DNA of 64,000 nt from Deltaproteobacteria bacterium (lineage in GTDB: Bacteria; Desulfobacterota; Binatia; UTPRO1), in contig JADLHM010000110.1 of assembly GCA_020848745.1 (NCBI GenBank), positions 76,688 through 140,687 on the forward strand, given 5' to 3'. Positions 26,995 through 35,745 of this stretch are shown here, in pieces. Below the pieces are notes generated by a model, which had not been told where the DNA came from, did not search any database, and saw only the letters and a list, made by a program, of their open reading frames with translations. The translations under genes and the position numbers were made by a program. Each line of letters begins with the position of its first letter. Within the stretch, counting starts at the first letter, position 1.

Positions 26995-29900
26995 ATGCGC
27001 CACGAGTCCCGTCGCTCCCGTCCACATCGGTGGGTGGTCATCGTCTGCGCCGCGCTGATGACGGCGATCGCCGCCGCTGATGCCTCGGCGGTTCCGAATC
27101 CGGCACCGGTCCAGCTCTTCTACGTGCCGTTCCCCGAGGACCAGTTGCTGACCGCGCTGCAGGCGATCACGAGCGGTGGTATGGGCACCACACCCGCGAG
27201 TCCGGTCACGAGCTACATCTCGATCGCGGCGGTCGCGGACGGCACGATCGTCTACTACGATCAGTGGGAGAACGGGTACGACGCCGACATCGCCAATCCG
27301 GCGAATCTCTACAGCGGCGGCAACCCGGGCGGAACGCAGATCTGGGGCGACGGCAATCCGGCGAACGGTGCGCCGCCGTCCGTTTGCGTCGGCGGCAGCA
27401 ACAACGGTGCGAGCTGCACGGTGAACTCGCAGTGTCCGGGCGGGACCTGCGACACGAGCGACCTGATCAACGCGGGGAAGGTGATCGTCCTCAAGAACGA
27501 CATCAACACCGCCAGCATGCTCACCATCGACTTCGACGGACGCGACAAGATCGCGGCGACGAAGACCATCGCGGTGTCGAAGACGGGATGGGCCGCCGGC
27601 TCCGGTACGCTTCTCGCCGGCTCGGTCGAGATCTTCGACACCAACAGCTACGGCACCGACTACCGCGCGCCGGTCGGAGCCAACATCCCGGACGGCACCG
27701 ACCACCAGATGTTCGAGTACACGAGCCTCTTCATCGTCGCCGCCGCAAACAACACGACCGTCAACATCGACAAGGACGCGAGCGGGGGCTTCGAGACGAC
27801 GGTGGTGCTGAACGAAGGCGAGAACTACTTCGTGAACGGCGGCGTCGTCGCGGGTGGGCACGTCACGTCGGACAAGCCCGTCGAGGTTCACATGCTGACG
27901 GGCGACATCGCCTCGACCTACGAGAGTCGCGACTCCCAGATCCTTCCGACGAGCCTCTGGTCGAAAGCGTACTACACGCCGGTGTCGACCGCGGCGACCG
28001 CGCAGAACCAGGCGGCGGGCACGACGGTCTGGCTCTACAACCCCGGTGCCGGCAACCTCACGGTGCAGTACACCACGCGCGACGGCGGCGGGGCCCTGAC
28101 GACGACGCCGCTCGTCGTGCCGGGCGGGCCGGCGGGCGGCTATCTGTCGCAGGTCATCCCCGACGGGTACGGGGCGAGCTTCACGGCGCTGTCGGCCTTC
28201 TACGCGCTCTCGACGACCAACTCGACCGACACGAATAACGGCGGCAACCAGTCATGGGACTGGGCGTACACGCTCGTCCCCGAGGACTCGCTGACCCCGC
28301 AGGTGCTGATCGGCCTCGGCATCGGCCGCGACCCGACGTCGGGGACGAATCCGAACGAGAACGGCAACCCGGTGTGGGTGACGCCGGTCGGGAACGGCGA
28401 CGTGGCGGTGACGGTCTACGTCGACTTCGACGCCGATCCGCTGACCGGACCGCTCACCGATCCCAACGGCAACCAGTACAACGTGGCGCTCTCGCTGAAG
28501 GAGCTCGAGCGCGCCAAGATCTACGATACCAACGACCGCGATCAGACCGGGACGCTGGTCTACACGTTGACGACGGGCGTGAAGCTCGCGGCCGCCTGGG
28601 GGCAGGACCCGCTGACCGCGACGATCTCCGCTCCGGGGCTCGACGTCGGTACGGGCGTTCCGCCGCTGCCGCTCTTCTCGGCCGGCAAGAATGGCACGCT
28701 CTTCACCGACAACGATGGCGACGGCTTCATCAGCCCGGGCGACGTGATCCTGTACACGATCCCGATCGTCAACATCAGCCGGGCGCCCGTGCCCGACATC
28801 CTGTTGAAGGACACGCTGCCCGCCGACACGACGTACGTGCCGAACTCGACCTTCTTCACCAACGCTGCGAACGTCACGACGCCGATCCCGGACGACGGCA
28901 TCGGCACGGCGTTCCCGCTCGACGGGGCCGGCGTGATCCTCGATCCCATCACGGCGCTCCCGGTCGGCGGCTCCTACCAGGTGACGTTCAAGGTCACGAT
29001 CGACGCGTTCGGCGGCCTGACCCCGGGGACGAGCGAGATCGTGAACGAGTGCACGGCCACCGCCGTCGGCGTCACGGTGAAGTGCAAGGACGTCACGCCC
29101 TTGAACGGCTGCATCGGCGACTTCGTCTGGTACGACCTCGACGCGGACGCGATCCAGGACGGCGGTCCCGAGGGCGGCATCGGCGCGGTCACGCTGAATC
29201 TCTATCGCGACGTCAACGGCGACGGACTCCTCGACGGCGGCGACGTGCTCGTCGCGAGTCAGAACACCAACGGGAGCGGCGCGTACAAGTTCTTCGGCCT
29301 GCTCGCGAACAAGTACATCGTCGACGTCGTGAGCGGCACGGTCCCACCGGGCTACGGGCTCACGACCGCGAACGATCCGAAGGCCATCACGCTCGCCGGC
29401 GGTGAATGCAACCTCACGGCCGACTTCGGGTACGTGCTCCTGCCGACGGTGACTCCGACGCCGACGCTCAGCGCGACGCCGACGGCGACGAAGACGGTGA
29501 CCCCGACGCCGACATTCACGATCGTGCCGACCGTGACGGCGACGCCGACGGCCACGGCAACCGCGACGCCCACCGTGACGGCGACGCCGACGGTCACCGC
29601 GACGCCGACGGTCACCGCGACGCCGACGGTCACGGCGACGCCGACGGTCACCGCGACCCCGACGGTCACCGCGACCCCGACGGTCACCGCGACGCCGACG
29701 GTCACGGCGACCCCGACGGTCACCGCGACGCCAACCCTCTCCGCGACGCCGACCGTCACCGTCACCTCGACCATCTCGCCGACGCCGACGGTCACGGCGA
29801 CCCCCACCGTCACCGCGACGCCGACCGAGACCCCGACCGCCACGGCGACGCCGACCGTCACGGCTACACCGACCCTCACCGCGACGCCGACCGTCACCGT

Positions 29901-30861
29901 CACTTCGACCATCTCGCCGACGGCGACCGTGACGGCGACCCCCACCGTCACGGAGACCCCGACCGTCACCGCGACGCCGACGGTCACGGCGACGTTCAGC
30001 GCGGCGCCGACCACGATGCCGACTCCGGGCTGCGGGGACGGCGTGGTGGTGGATCCGGAGACCTGCGATCCTCCCGATCCGGCGCTCGGTCCGAACGGGC
30101 AGACCATCTGCCGTCCCGACTGCACCTTCTGCGGCGACGGGGAGGTGCAAGCGAATCACGAGGAGAGCTGTGACGACGCCAATCTCGTGAGTGGCTGCCG
30201 GACGGACAAGCCGCAGAAGCCGCTCGACGGGTGTCTCAACAACTGTCAGGAGCCGATCTGCGAGGATCCGTCCAAGATCAAGGTCGACGCGGGTGGTCTC
30301 GACGTGATCGAGGCCCACGGGCGTCTGATCGCGACGACGGACGTGGACTTCCGGAGCGGCCCGCTGCGGGTCCGGATCTCGCGACTGGTCTGCTCGCACG
30401 ATGCCGAGGTCCTGTGCGCGAGCTCGGCGGACTGCGAGGCGCTTTCGCCCGGCTCGACCTGCGCGGCGAGCGGTGCCGGCGCCATCGTCTTCGAGGTCAC
30501 GGTGCCCGGTGAGGGACTCACCAACAACAACCTGCTGCGGTGGCGGTACCGCAACGTCGCGGCCAAGACCGAGGGCGGCCTGTACTCCATCCAGATCAAG
30601 GGGAAGACGACCAAGAAGCGCTGCGCCGGTGGCGGTGACGACGGAGCTCCCTGCGCGGCCGCGAGCGATTGCTCGAGCGCCGTCTGCTACGGCTACTATG
30701 CCATGAAGCTGAAAGCGTACGGCGACGCCTCCCGTGCGGTCGGCGACATGCAGACGGAGCTCTCGGGCGGCGGACACGGCTGGGCGGTTCGCGGAGTCTG
30801 GGAGCAGCGCGGCAGTAGCTGGCGGCTCGGCAAGAAGAGTCAGTTCCTCGAGCCTTACTGA
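26995..30861 (+). CDS. Giant secreted adhesin-like protein with SdrD-B-type domain, Thr/Pro repeat stalk and Cys-rich C-terminus
   Basis: ATG 26995 (AAGGAG ribosome site) starts 1,288 residues. Residues 13-33 are a hydrophobic signal. A large beta-rich N-terminal region follows (LFYVPFPEDQLLTALQAI; EGENYFVNGG). Next is a DUF11-like repeat domain (DNDGDGFISPGDVILYTI), then an SdrD B-type domain (GDFVWYDLDADAIQDGGPEGGIG). Residues about 817-1011 are a Thr/Pro/Val/Ala stalk built from TVTATP hexapeptides. After it come CGDGVVVDPETCD and CGDGEVQANHEESCDD Cys-rich repeats and a C-terminal beta domain. The order suggests an extended surface or secreted protein. No sortase or autotransporter signal is seen. 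Confidence 0.8.
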   Translation: MRHESRRSRPHRWVVIVCAALMTAIAAADASAVPNPAPVQLFYVPFPEDQLLTALQAITSGGMGTTPASPVTSYISIAAVADGTIVYYDQWENGYDADIANPANLYSGGNPGGTQIWGDGNPANGAPPSVCVGGSNNGASCTVNSQCPGGTCDTSDLINAGKVIVLKNDINTASMLTIDFDGRDKIAATKTIAVSKTGWAAGSGTLLAGSVEIFDTNSYGTDYRAPVGANIPDGTDHQMFEYTSLFIVAAANNTTVNIDKDASGGFETTVVLNEGENYFVNGGVVAGGHVTSDKPVEVHMLTGDIASTYESRDSQILPTSLWSKAYYTPVSTAATAQNQAAGTTVWLYNPGAGNLTVQYTTRDGGGALTTTPLVVPGGPAGGYLSQVIPDGYGASFTALSAFYALSTTNSTDTNNGGNQSWDWAYTLVPEDSLTPQVLIGLGIGRDPTSGTNPNENGNPVWVTPVGNGDVAVTVYVDFDADPLTGPLTDPNGNQYNVALSLKELERAKIYDTNDRDQTGTLVYTLTTGVKLAAAWGQDPLTATISAPGLDVGTGVPPLPLFSAGKNGTLFTDNDGDGFISPGDVILYTIPIVNISRAPVPDILLKDTLPADTTYVPNSTFFTNAANVTTPIPDDGIGTAFPLDGAGVILDPITALPVGGSYQVTFKVTIDAFGGLTPGTSEIVNECTATAVGVTVKCKDVTPLNGCIGDFVWYDLDADAIQDGGPEGGIGAVTLNLYRDVNGDGLLDGGDVLVASQNTNGSGAYKFFGLLANKYIVDVVSGTVPPGYGLTTANDPKAITLAGGECNLTADFGYVLLPTVTPTPTLSATPTATKTVTPTPTFTIVPTVTATPTATATATPTVTATPTVTATPTVTATPTVTATPTVTATPTVTATPTVTATPTVTATPTVTATPTLSATPTVTVTSTISPTPTVTATPTVTATPTETPTATATPTVTATPTLTATPTVTVTSTISPTATVTATPTVTETPTVTATPTVTATFSAAPTTMPTPGCGDGVVVDPETCDPPDPALGPNGQTICRPDCTFCGDGEVQANHEESCDDANLVSGCRTDKPQKPLDGCLNNCQEPICEDPSKIKVDAGGLDVIEAHGRLIATTDVDFRSGPLRVRISRLVCSHDAEVLCASSADCEALSPGSTCAASGAGAIVFEVTVPGEGLTNNNLLRWRYRNVAAKTEGGLYSIQIKGKTTKKRCAGGGDDGAPCAAASDCSSAVCYGYYAMKLKAYGDASRAVGDMQTELSGGGHGWAVRGVWEQRGSSWRLGKKSQFLEPY
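29443..30028 (+). repeat. Tandem 18-bp repeats coding TVTATP
   Basis: Within the giant secreted gene, the unit gacggtcaccgcgacgcc and close variants repeat in frame, most regularly from about 29571 to 29741. A longer unit, from CTCTCCGCGACGCCGACCGT through ACCATCTCGCCGAC, is itself duplicated (about 29735-29835 and 29875-29965). Such coding repeats can expand and contract by slippage or recombination. Confidence 0.85.
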
Positions 30862-30884
30862 CGTCGGGCCGAGGTCCGGAGAGG

Positions 30885-30912
30885 ACGGCCGTGCGCGGGG
30901 GGCGCCGGCCGT
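30885..30912 (+). terminator. Hairpin after the giant secreted protein gene
   Basis: ACGGCCG-T-GCGC-GGGGG-GCGC-CGGCCGT forms an 11-bp stem with one bulge, 23 bases past the stop codon. No U-run follows, so intrinsic termination is uncertain. Confidence 0.4.
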
Positions 30913-30954
30913 CAGCTCCGGGAATCGCCGTGACTCGCGGGCCCCGACGATCTC

Positions 30955-30988
30955 GGGATGATCGTCGGCATGGGATGATCGTCGGCAT
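30955..30988 (+). repeat. Perfect 2 x 17-bp tandem repeat
   Basis: GGGATGATCGTCGGCAT occurs twice in a row, directly before the hrpB leader (ATG 31028). It may be a slippage duplication or a pair of binding sites. Confidence 0.8.
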
Positions 30989-31027
30989 AGTTTGTGGCGC
31001 GCCCGACGAGGCTCCATAGTCGGGCGG

Positions 31028-33604
31028 ATGCCGCCGCCGCGCCCGCTTCCGATCGACCCGTTGTTGCCCGCGGTCGTCAGCGCGCTCGCCCGGACGAATC
31101 GCGTGGTGGTGCGGGCCGCGCCGGGCGCCGGGAAGACCACGCGCGTGCCGGCGGCGCTTCTCGATGCGAAGATCGCGAAGGATCGCCGCGTGCTGGTGGT
31201 GGAACCGCGGCGGGTGGCGGCGCGCGCGGCGGCGGAGTTCGTCGCCCGCGAGCGCGGGGGTGCGGTGGGAGGGGAGGTCGGCTACCGCGTGCGCTTCGCC
31301 CGCCAGGGAGGCGCCGCGACGAAGCTCTGGTTCCTCACCGAGGGCGTTCTCGGCCGCGATCTCGTTCGCGATCCCTTCCTCGAGGACGTTGGCGTGGTCG
31401 TCCTCGACGAGTTCCACGAGCGGCACCTGCAGAGCGACGTCGCGCTCGCGGTCGTCCGCGAGCTGCAGGACACGGTGCGTCCCGATCTCCGTCTCGTCGT
31501 GATGTCGGCGACCCTCGAGAGCGAGGCGCTCGCGGTCTACCTCGGGAACGCCGCGGTGCTGACGTCCGAAGGGCGGGCGCATCCGGTCGACGTCGCCTAC
31601 GACGATGCGGGGCAGGGCCGGCGCCTCGACGAGCGCGTCGCGGCCGCGGTGCGGCGCGCGCTCGAGCACCCGGGCGACGTGCTCGTCTTCCTGCCCGGTG
31701 CGGGCGAGATCCGGCGCGCCGCCCGCGCGCTCGCGCCGCTCGCGGCAGCCCACGCCGTCGACGTCGTCACGCTGCACGGCGATCAGCCCCTCGACGAGCA
31801 GGCGCGTGCGCTCCGCGCCGGGCCGCGGCGGCGCGTCGTACTCGCGACCAACGTCGCCGAGACCGCGCTCACGGTGGAAGGCGTGACCACCGTCGTCGAC
31901 TCCGGCCTTGCGCGCGTCGCCTCGTACGATCCGCGCACCGGCCTCGACCGGTTGCGCCTCGCCGCGATCAGCCGGTCCTCGGCGACGCAGCGGGCGGGGC
32001 GCGCGGGCCGGATCGGTCCGGGGCGGTGTCTGCGGCTCTGGTCGCGCGCCGAGGAGGTCGGCAGGCGCGCGCACGAGCTACCCGAGATCCGGCGCGTCGA
32101 TCTCGCGCGGGCGGCGCTCGAACTCGCGGCGTGGAGCCTGCGCAACCCGACGACGCTCGCGTGGCTCGACGCGCCGCCGCCCGGGGCGCTCGAACGGGCG
32201 CGCGTGCTGCTCCGCGACCTCGGGGCGCTCGCCGGCGATGGCTGGGCGCCGACGCCGCTCGGGCGGCGGCTTCTCACGACGCCGGTCGCGCCGCGGCTCG
32301 GGCGCATGCTCGTCGAGGCGGAGGATCTCGGCGCGCCCGCGGCGGGTGCGCTCGTCGCGGCGCTCGCGAGCGAGCGCGACGTGGTGCGGGCCGCCCGCGC
32401 GTTCGGGGGCACGAGCGGTGCGGCGCCGCTCGGCGCGGGGTCGTCCGACCTGCTGGTCCGCGCCGACCTCTTCGCGGAGGTCGCGGCCGCGGGATTCGCG
32501 CCGGGCGCGTGCGAGCGCGCCGGGGTCGACCCGCACGCCGTTCGCGTCGTCGAGCGGACGCGCCGTCAGCTGCGCCGTGGGGCAGAGGCGCGCGGCGGCG
32601 CGGTTCCGGACGGATGCTGCGCGGGCGTCGGTCCGGATGACGACGCGGTCGTGCTGCGGGCGGTGCTCGCAGGGTTTCCCGATCGCGTCTGTCGGCGCCG
32701 CGAACCCGGCGGCCGGCGCGCGGTGATGGTCGGCGGCACCGGCGTCGAGCTCGCCGCCGAGAGCGTCGTCCGGGACGCCGAGCTCTTCGTCGCGGTCGAG
32801 GTCGAGGGGGGCGAGCGCGGCAGCGAAGCGCGCGTCCGGCTCGCGAGCGCGATCGAGCGCGCGTGGCTCGCCGAGGTCTTCCCCGGCTCGGTCACGACCG
32901 CGCGCGAGGTCGTGTGGGATCGGGCGAACGAGCGGATCGTCGCGCGCACCGTCGTCCGCTATCACGACCTCGTGCTCGACGAGCGCGTGCGCGGCGACGT
33001 CCCTCCGGACGAGGTCGCCGCGCTGCTCGGCGAGCTCGCGCGCGCCGATCCGCAGGCGGTCGTCGCCGGTCGCGAGGACGTGCGGGCGCTCGCCGCCCGC
33101 GTCGCGTTCCTCGGACGCACGATGCCGGAGCTCGCGCTCCCCGAGCCGGCGATGCTCGTCGCCGACGCGGTCGCGGCGCTCGCGGCGGGCGCACGCTCGT
33201 TCGCCGAGCTCCGGCGCGCCGACGTCGTCGGAGCGGTCGCGGGCCTGCTCACGCACCGCCAGCGCGCGGCCCTCGCGGAGCACGCGCCGTCGCAGTGGCC
33301 GCTCCCGAGCGGACGGCGCGTGCCGGTGGACTACCCGGCGGATCGCCCGCCGACGGTGGCGGCGCGCATCCAGGAGCTCTTCGGGCTCGCGGCGTCGCCG
33401 CGCCTCGGCGGCGGTCGCGTCGCGATCCTCTTCGAGCTCCTCGCGCCGAGCGGGCGTCCGATGCAGGTGACGGACGACCTCGCGAGCTTCTGGCGGACGA
33501 CCTACGCCCGGGTGCGCGCCGAGCTGCGGGGACGCTATCCGAAGCATCCGTGGCCGGACGACCCGCTCGCCGCGGCGCCCACGTCTCGCGCGAAGCGGCG
33601 CTGA
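31028..33604 (+). CDS. hrpB: ATP-dependent RNA helicase HrpB
   Basis: 858 residues from ATG 31028. The DEAH/RHA-type motor starts with RAAPGAGKTTRVP (motif I), VVEPRRVAARA (Ia), VLDEFHERHL (motif II, DEFH variant of HrpB), VVMSATLES (III), VVLATNVAETALTVEGV (V) and QRAGRAGRIGPG (VI). The distinctive C-terminal HrpB domain is complete: SQWPLPSGRRVPVDYPADRPP, ELFGLAASPRLGGG and KHPWPDDPLAAAP. HrpB function is unknown in most bacteria; RNA metabolism is assumed. The gene ends 25 bases before an inverted-repeat element. Confidence 0.95.
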   Translation: MPPPRPLPIDPLLPAVVSALARTNRVVVRAAPGAGKTTRVPAALLDAKIAKDRRVLVVEPRRVAARAAAEFVARERGGAVGGEVGYRVRFARQGGAATKLWFLTEGVLGRDLVRDPFLEDVGVVVLDEFHERHLQSDVALAVVRELQDTVRPDLRLVVMSATLESEALAVYLGNAAVLTSEGRAHPVDVAYDDAGQGRRLDERVAAAVRRALEHPGDVLVFLPGAGEIRRAARALAPLAAAHAVDVVTLHGDQPLDEQARALRAGPRRRVVLATNVAETALTVEGVTTVVDSGLARVASYDPRTGLDRLRLAAISRSSATQRAGRAGRIGPGRCLRLWSRAEEVGRRAHELPEIRRVDLARAALELAAWSLRNPTTLAWLDAPPPGALERARVLLRDLGALAGDGWAPTPLGRRLLTTPVAPRLGRMLVEAEDLGAPAAGALVAALASERDVVRAARAFGGTSGAAPLGAGSSDLLVRADLFAEVAAAGFAPGACERAGVDPHAVRVVERTRRQLRRGAEARGGAVPDGCCAGVGPDDDAVVLRAVLAGFPDRVCRRREPGGRRAVMVGGTGVELAAESVVRDAELFVAVEVEGGERGSEARVRLASAIERAWLAEVFPGSVTTAREVVWDRANERIVARTVVRYHDLVLDERVRGDVPPDEVAALLGELARADPQAVVAGREDVRALAARVAFLGRTMPELALPEPAMLVADAVAALAAGARSFAELRRADVVGAVAGLLTHRQRAALAEHAPSQWPLPSGRRVPVDYPADRPPTVAARIQELFGLAASPRLGGGRVAILFELLAPSGRPMQVTDDLASFWRTTYARVRAELRGRYPKHPWPDDPLAAAPTSRAKRR

Positions 33605-33628
33605 GGGGGTCGGCCGGCGCGCGGGCTC

Positions 33629-33789
33629 AGAGGTTGTGAAGAAATCCCGGGACCGAGCCGGGCGAAGAGCGCCGAGCAGCGCAAGGAGCAACCCGCAGGA
33701 ATACCTGGAAGGTATTCCGAGGACGTGCGACGCCGCGATGCGACGGCACTCTGAAGCCCGGCGACGGGAGGGGATTTTTCACAGCCTCT
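33629..33789. repeat. 161-bp inverted-repeat-bounded element (MITE- or REP-like)
   Basis: AGAGGTTGTGAAGAAATCCC (33629-33648) is the inverse of GGGATTTTTCACAGCCTCT (33771-33789) with one gap and one mismatch. Inside lie CCCGG...CCGGG and a perfect GGAATACC-TGGAA-GGTATTCC hairpin (33699-33719). The element fills the gap between convergent hrpB and the ferritin-like gene, whose stop codon lies at its edge. No coding potential and no clear target-site duplication are visible. It may be a mobile non-autonomous repeat or simply a two-way terminator. Confidence 0.55.
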
Positions 33790-34694
33790 CAGGTCGCGGT
33801 CGACGTGAGCGGCGGGATCGGGCGGCCGAACGAGGTCACGGCGAGGAACGCCCGCGCCATCGCGGGAACGACGCGCGGTCGCAGCAGCTCGGGCGCGTAG
33901 GCGGCGAAGCGGCGCTCGTTCTCGCGGAGACAGAGCGCCACGAACGAGCGTACTGAGAAGTCGCTCGCAATGGCGGAGGCCCCGCTTGCGGTGAAGCCGT
34001 CCTTGGAGACCGGTGCCGCCGGGGTCTCCGTGTCCTTCCGGTGGTCGCCGTCGGCCGCGTCGCGAGCGACGTTCCCGGCCGAGCGGGCCCGATCGAAGGC
34101 GGCGCCCGCGAACGAGGCGAGGCAGCGCAGGCGGTAGAGCGGACGCAGGAGCGCCGCGCGCTGCCGGCGCTTGTAGGCCACCCAGTTCACGAGGAAGAGG
34201 ATGTGGCGGACCTCCTCCTGGACGATGGGCTCGAGGATGCGCAACAGCGCGTGCGGCAGGAATTCGGTCTCGCGGGCGAGGGCGAACATACCGAAGGCGA
34301 AGAAGGAGTCGATGCACTCGCCGTAGCCGGTCCGCATGAACGCCGCTTCGAGGTTCGCCGGCAGCGGCTGTTCGGGACCTGGATCGACCTGGATGTCGTA
34401 GCGGCGGATGAGCGTGGCGAGGAGCGCCGCATGCCGGGTTTCCTCGTACCCCTGGAGCGCGACCGCCTCGCGGAGCAGCGGCGGCGACTCCTCGGCCGCG
34501 TAGGCCGTCACCTTGGCGCCCGTGCGACGCTCCGTGCGGATCGCCTCGTCCCAGAACGGGAGTCCGCGGAGCTTCCCGACGCTCACGGCGTCGAGCTCGG
34601 GCCAGGGGAGCTTCTCGGGCTCGAAGGCGTCGTGCGTGTCGATGAACTCGCGGCAGAGGAGCGTGAGGTGAGCATCCGATCCGATCCGCATCAT
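33789..34694 (-). CDS. Ferritin-like diiron protein
   Basis: ATG 34694 (or 34691) starts about 301 residues. Helix motifs E-x2-H occur as GYEETRHAALLATLI and, later, VQEEVRHILFLVNW, with further carboxylates (GYGECIDSFFAFG) between, the pattern of a ferritin-like four-helix diiron site. The C-terminal third has a low-complexity, charged insert (SAGNVARDAADGDHRKDTET) before a final helical part. No signal peptide is visible. Oxidase or oxygenase activity is possible; the substrate is unknown. Confidence 0.72.
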   Translation of the reverse strand: MMRIGSDAHLTLLCREFIDTHDAFEPEKLPWPELDAVSVGKLRGLPFWDEAIRTERRTGAKVTAYAAEESPPLLREAVALQGYEETRHAALLATLIRRYDIQVDPGPEQPLPANLEAAFMRTGYGECIDSFFAFGMFALARETEFLPHALLRILEPIVQEEVRHILFLVNWVAYKRRQRAALLRPLYRLRCLASFAGAAFDRARSAGNVARDAADGDHRKDTETPAAPVSKDGFTASGASAIASDFSVRSFVALCLRENERRFAAYAPELLRPRVVPAMARAFLAVTSFGRPIPPLTSTAT

Positions 34695-34771
34695 CCGGGA
34701 GCTTGTCGCCGCTTCGCGCGACCGCGTCAAGCGCGGTTGCGTCGCGGCCCCCGCTTCGACATCGTGCCGCG

Positions 34772-35707
34772 ATGTCCGCCGACGCCGCACCCGCCGGGTT
34801 CGCCGAGGATGCGCTCGAGATCGCGCTCGCGGCGGACGTCGAGCGGCGGCGGGTGCGGCACGGAATCGCGGTGCTCGTCGGGTCGTCGCTGTTGTTCTCG
34901 GTGATGGCGGTGTGCGTGCGGATCGCCGGGCGCGAGATGCCGGCGTTGCAGATCGCGTTCGTGCGGTTCACGGGATCGTTGGTCGTGCTGCTCGCCCTGG
35001 CGCGCGGGAAGAGGCTGCGCCCGCGCCCCGGAAACCTCGTGCGGGTCGTGCTGCGCGGGGTGCTCGGCGCGTCGGCCATCCTCTGCTACTTCGTCGCGAT
35101 CCAGCGGATCGGCGCCGGACGGGCGACGCTCCTCCACTGTATGTACCCGATTCCGACCGCGCTGATCGCCGTCGTCTTCCTCGGCGAGCCGGGATCGTGG
35201 CGTCTCGTCGGCGCGCTTGCGCTCAATCTGGCCGGGCTCGCGCTCGTGGTCGGTCCGCAGGCGCGGGCCGGCGGCGCCGCGGCGGGCGGCTTCGCGATCG
35301 CGCTCGTCGGGGCGATGCTCGCGGGCGGCGCGGTCGCGACCGCGCGCCATCTTCGGGCGAGCGAGGGCGCGTCGCTCATCACGATCTATTTCATGGCGGT
35401 GGGGGCGCTCCTCACCGCCCCGGCGTTGCTGCTCGGAACCGCCGTGCCGTCCGGCGTCGGCGTGGCGGCGCTCGTCGGGGTGGTCCTCACCTCCGCCGGC
35501 GGCCAGTGGATGATGCACCACGGGCTCGGGTTCACCCCGGCGTCGCTCGGCAGCCTCACGTGCGCGACCGGGGTCTTCACGGCGGCGGGCCTGGAGACGC
35601 TTCTGCTCGGCGAGCGGATGTCGGCGACCTTCGCGGGTGGCACGGCGAGCCTCGTCGGCGCGGTGCTGATGTGCCTCGCCGTCGGCCTGGCGGCGCGGCG
35701 CGGATGA
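34772..35707 (+). CDS. EamA/DMT-superfamily permease
   Basis: 311 residues from ATG 34772, with ten hydrophobic helices arranged as two EamA repeats: GSSLLFSVMAVCVRIAGREMP opens the first, and AGGFAIALVGAMLAGGAVATARHL the second. AFVRFTGSLVVLL and LHCMYPIPTALIAVVFLGE are typical drug/metabolite transporter segments. It should export or import a small metabolite across the inner membrane; specificity cannot be read. Divergent from the ferritin-like gene. Confidence 0.88.
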   Translation: MSADAAPAGFAEDALEIALAADVERRRVRHGIAVLVGSSLLFSVMAVCVRIAGREMPALQIAFVRFTGSLVVLLALARGKRLRPRPGNLVRVVLRGVLGASAILCYFVAIQRIGAGRATLLHCMYPIPTALIAVVFLGEPGSWRLVGALALNLAGLALVVGPQARAGGAAAGGFAIALVGAMLAGGAVATARHLRASEGASLITIYFMAVGALLTAPALLLGTAVPSGVGVAALVGVVLTSAGGQWMMHHGLGFTPASLGSLTCATGVFTAAGLETLLLGERMSATFAGGTASLVGAVLMCLAVGLAARRG

Positions 35708-35745
35708 GCGTGCGGCCGGACGCTTGAGCGTGTAGAGGGCGGAGG

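Noticed and set aside
29571-29741. Regular short repeats that could look like a CRISPR array
   Set aside because: Repeats are 18 bases, contiguous, in coding frame and without spacers; they encode TVTATP.
28252-31140. Long antisense frame over the giant secreted gene with GRRRDG-type repeats
   Set aside because: The repeats are the reverse reading of the TVTATP array; no start signal or domain.
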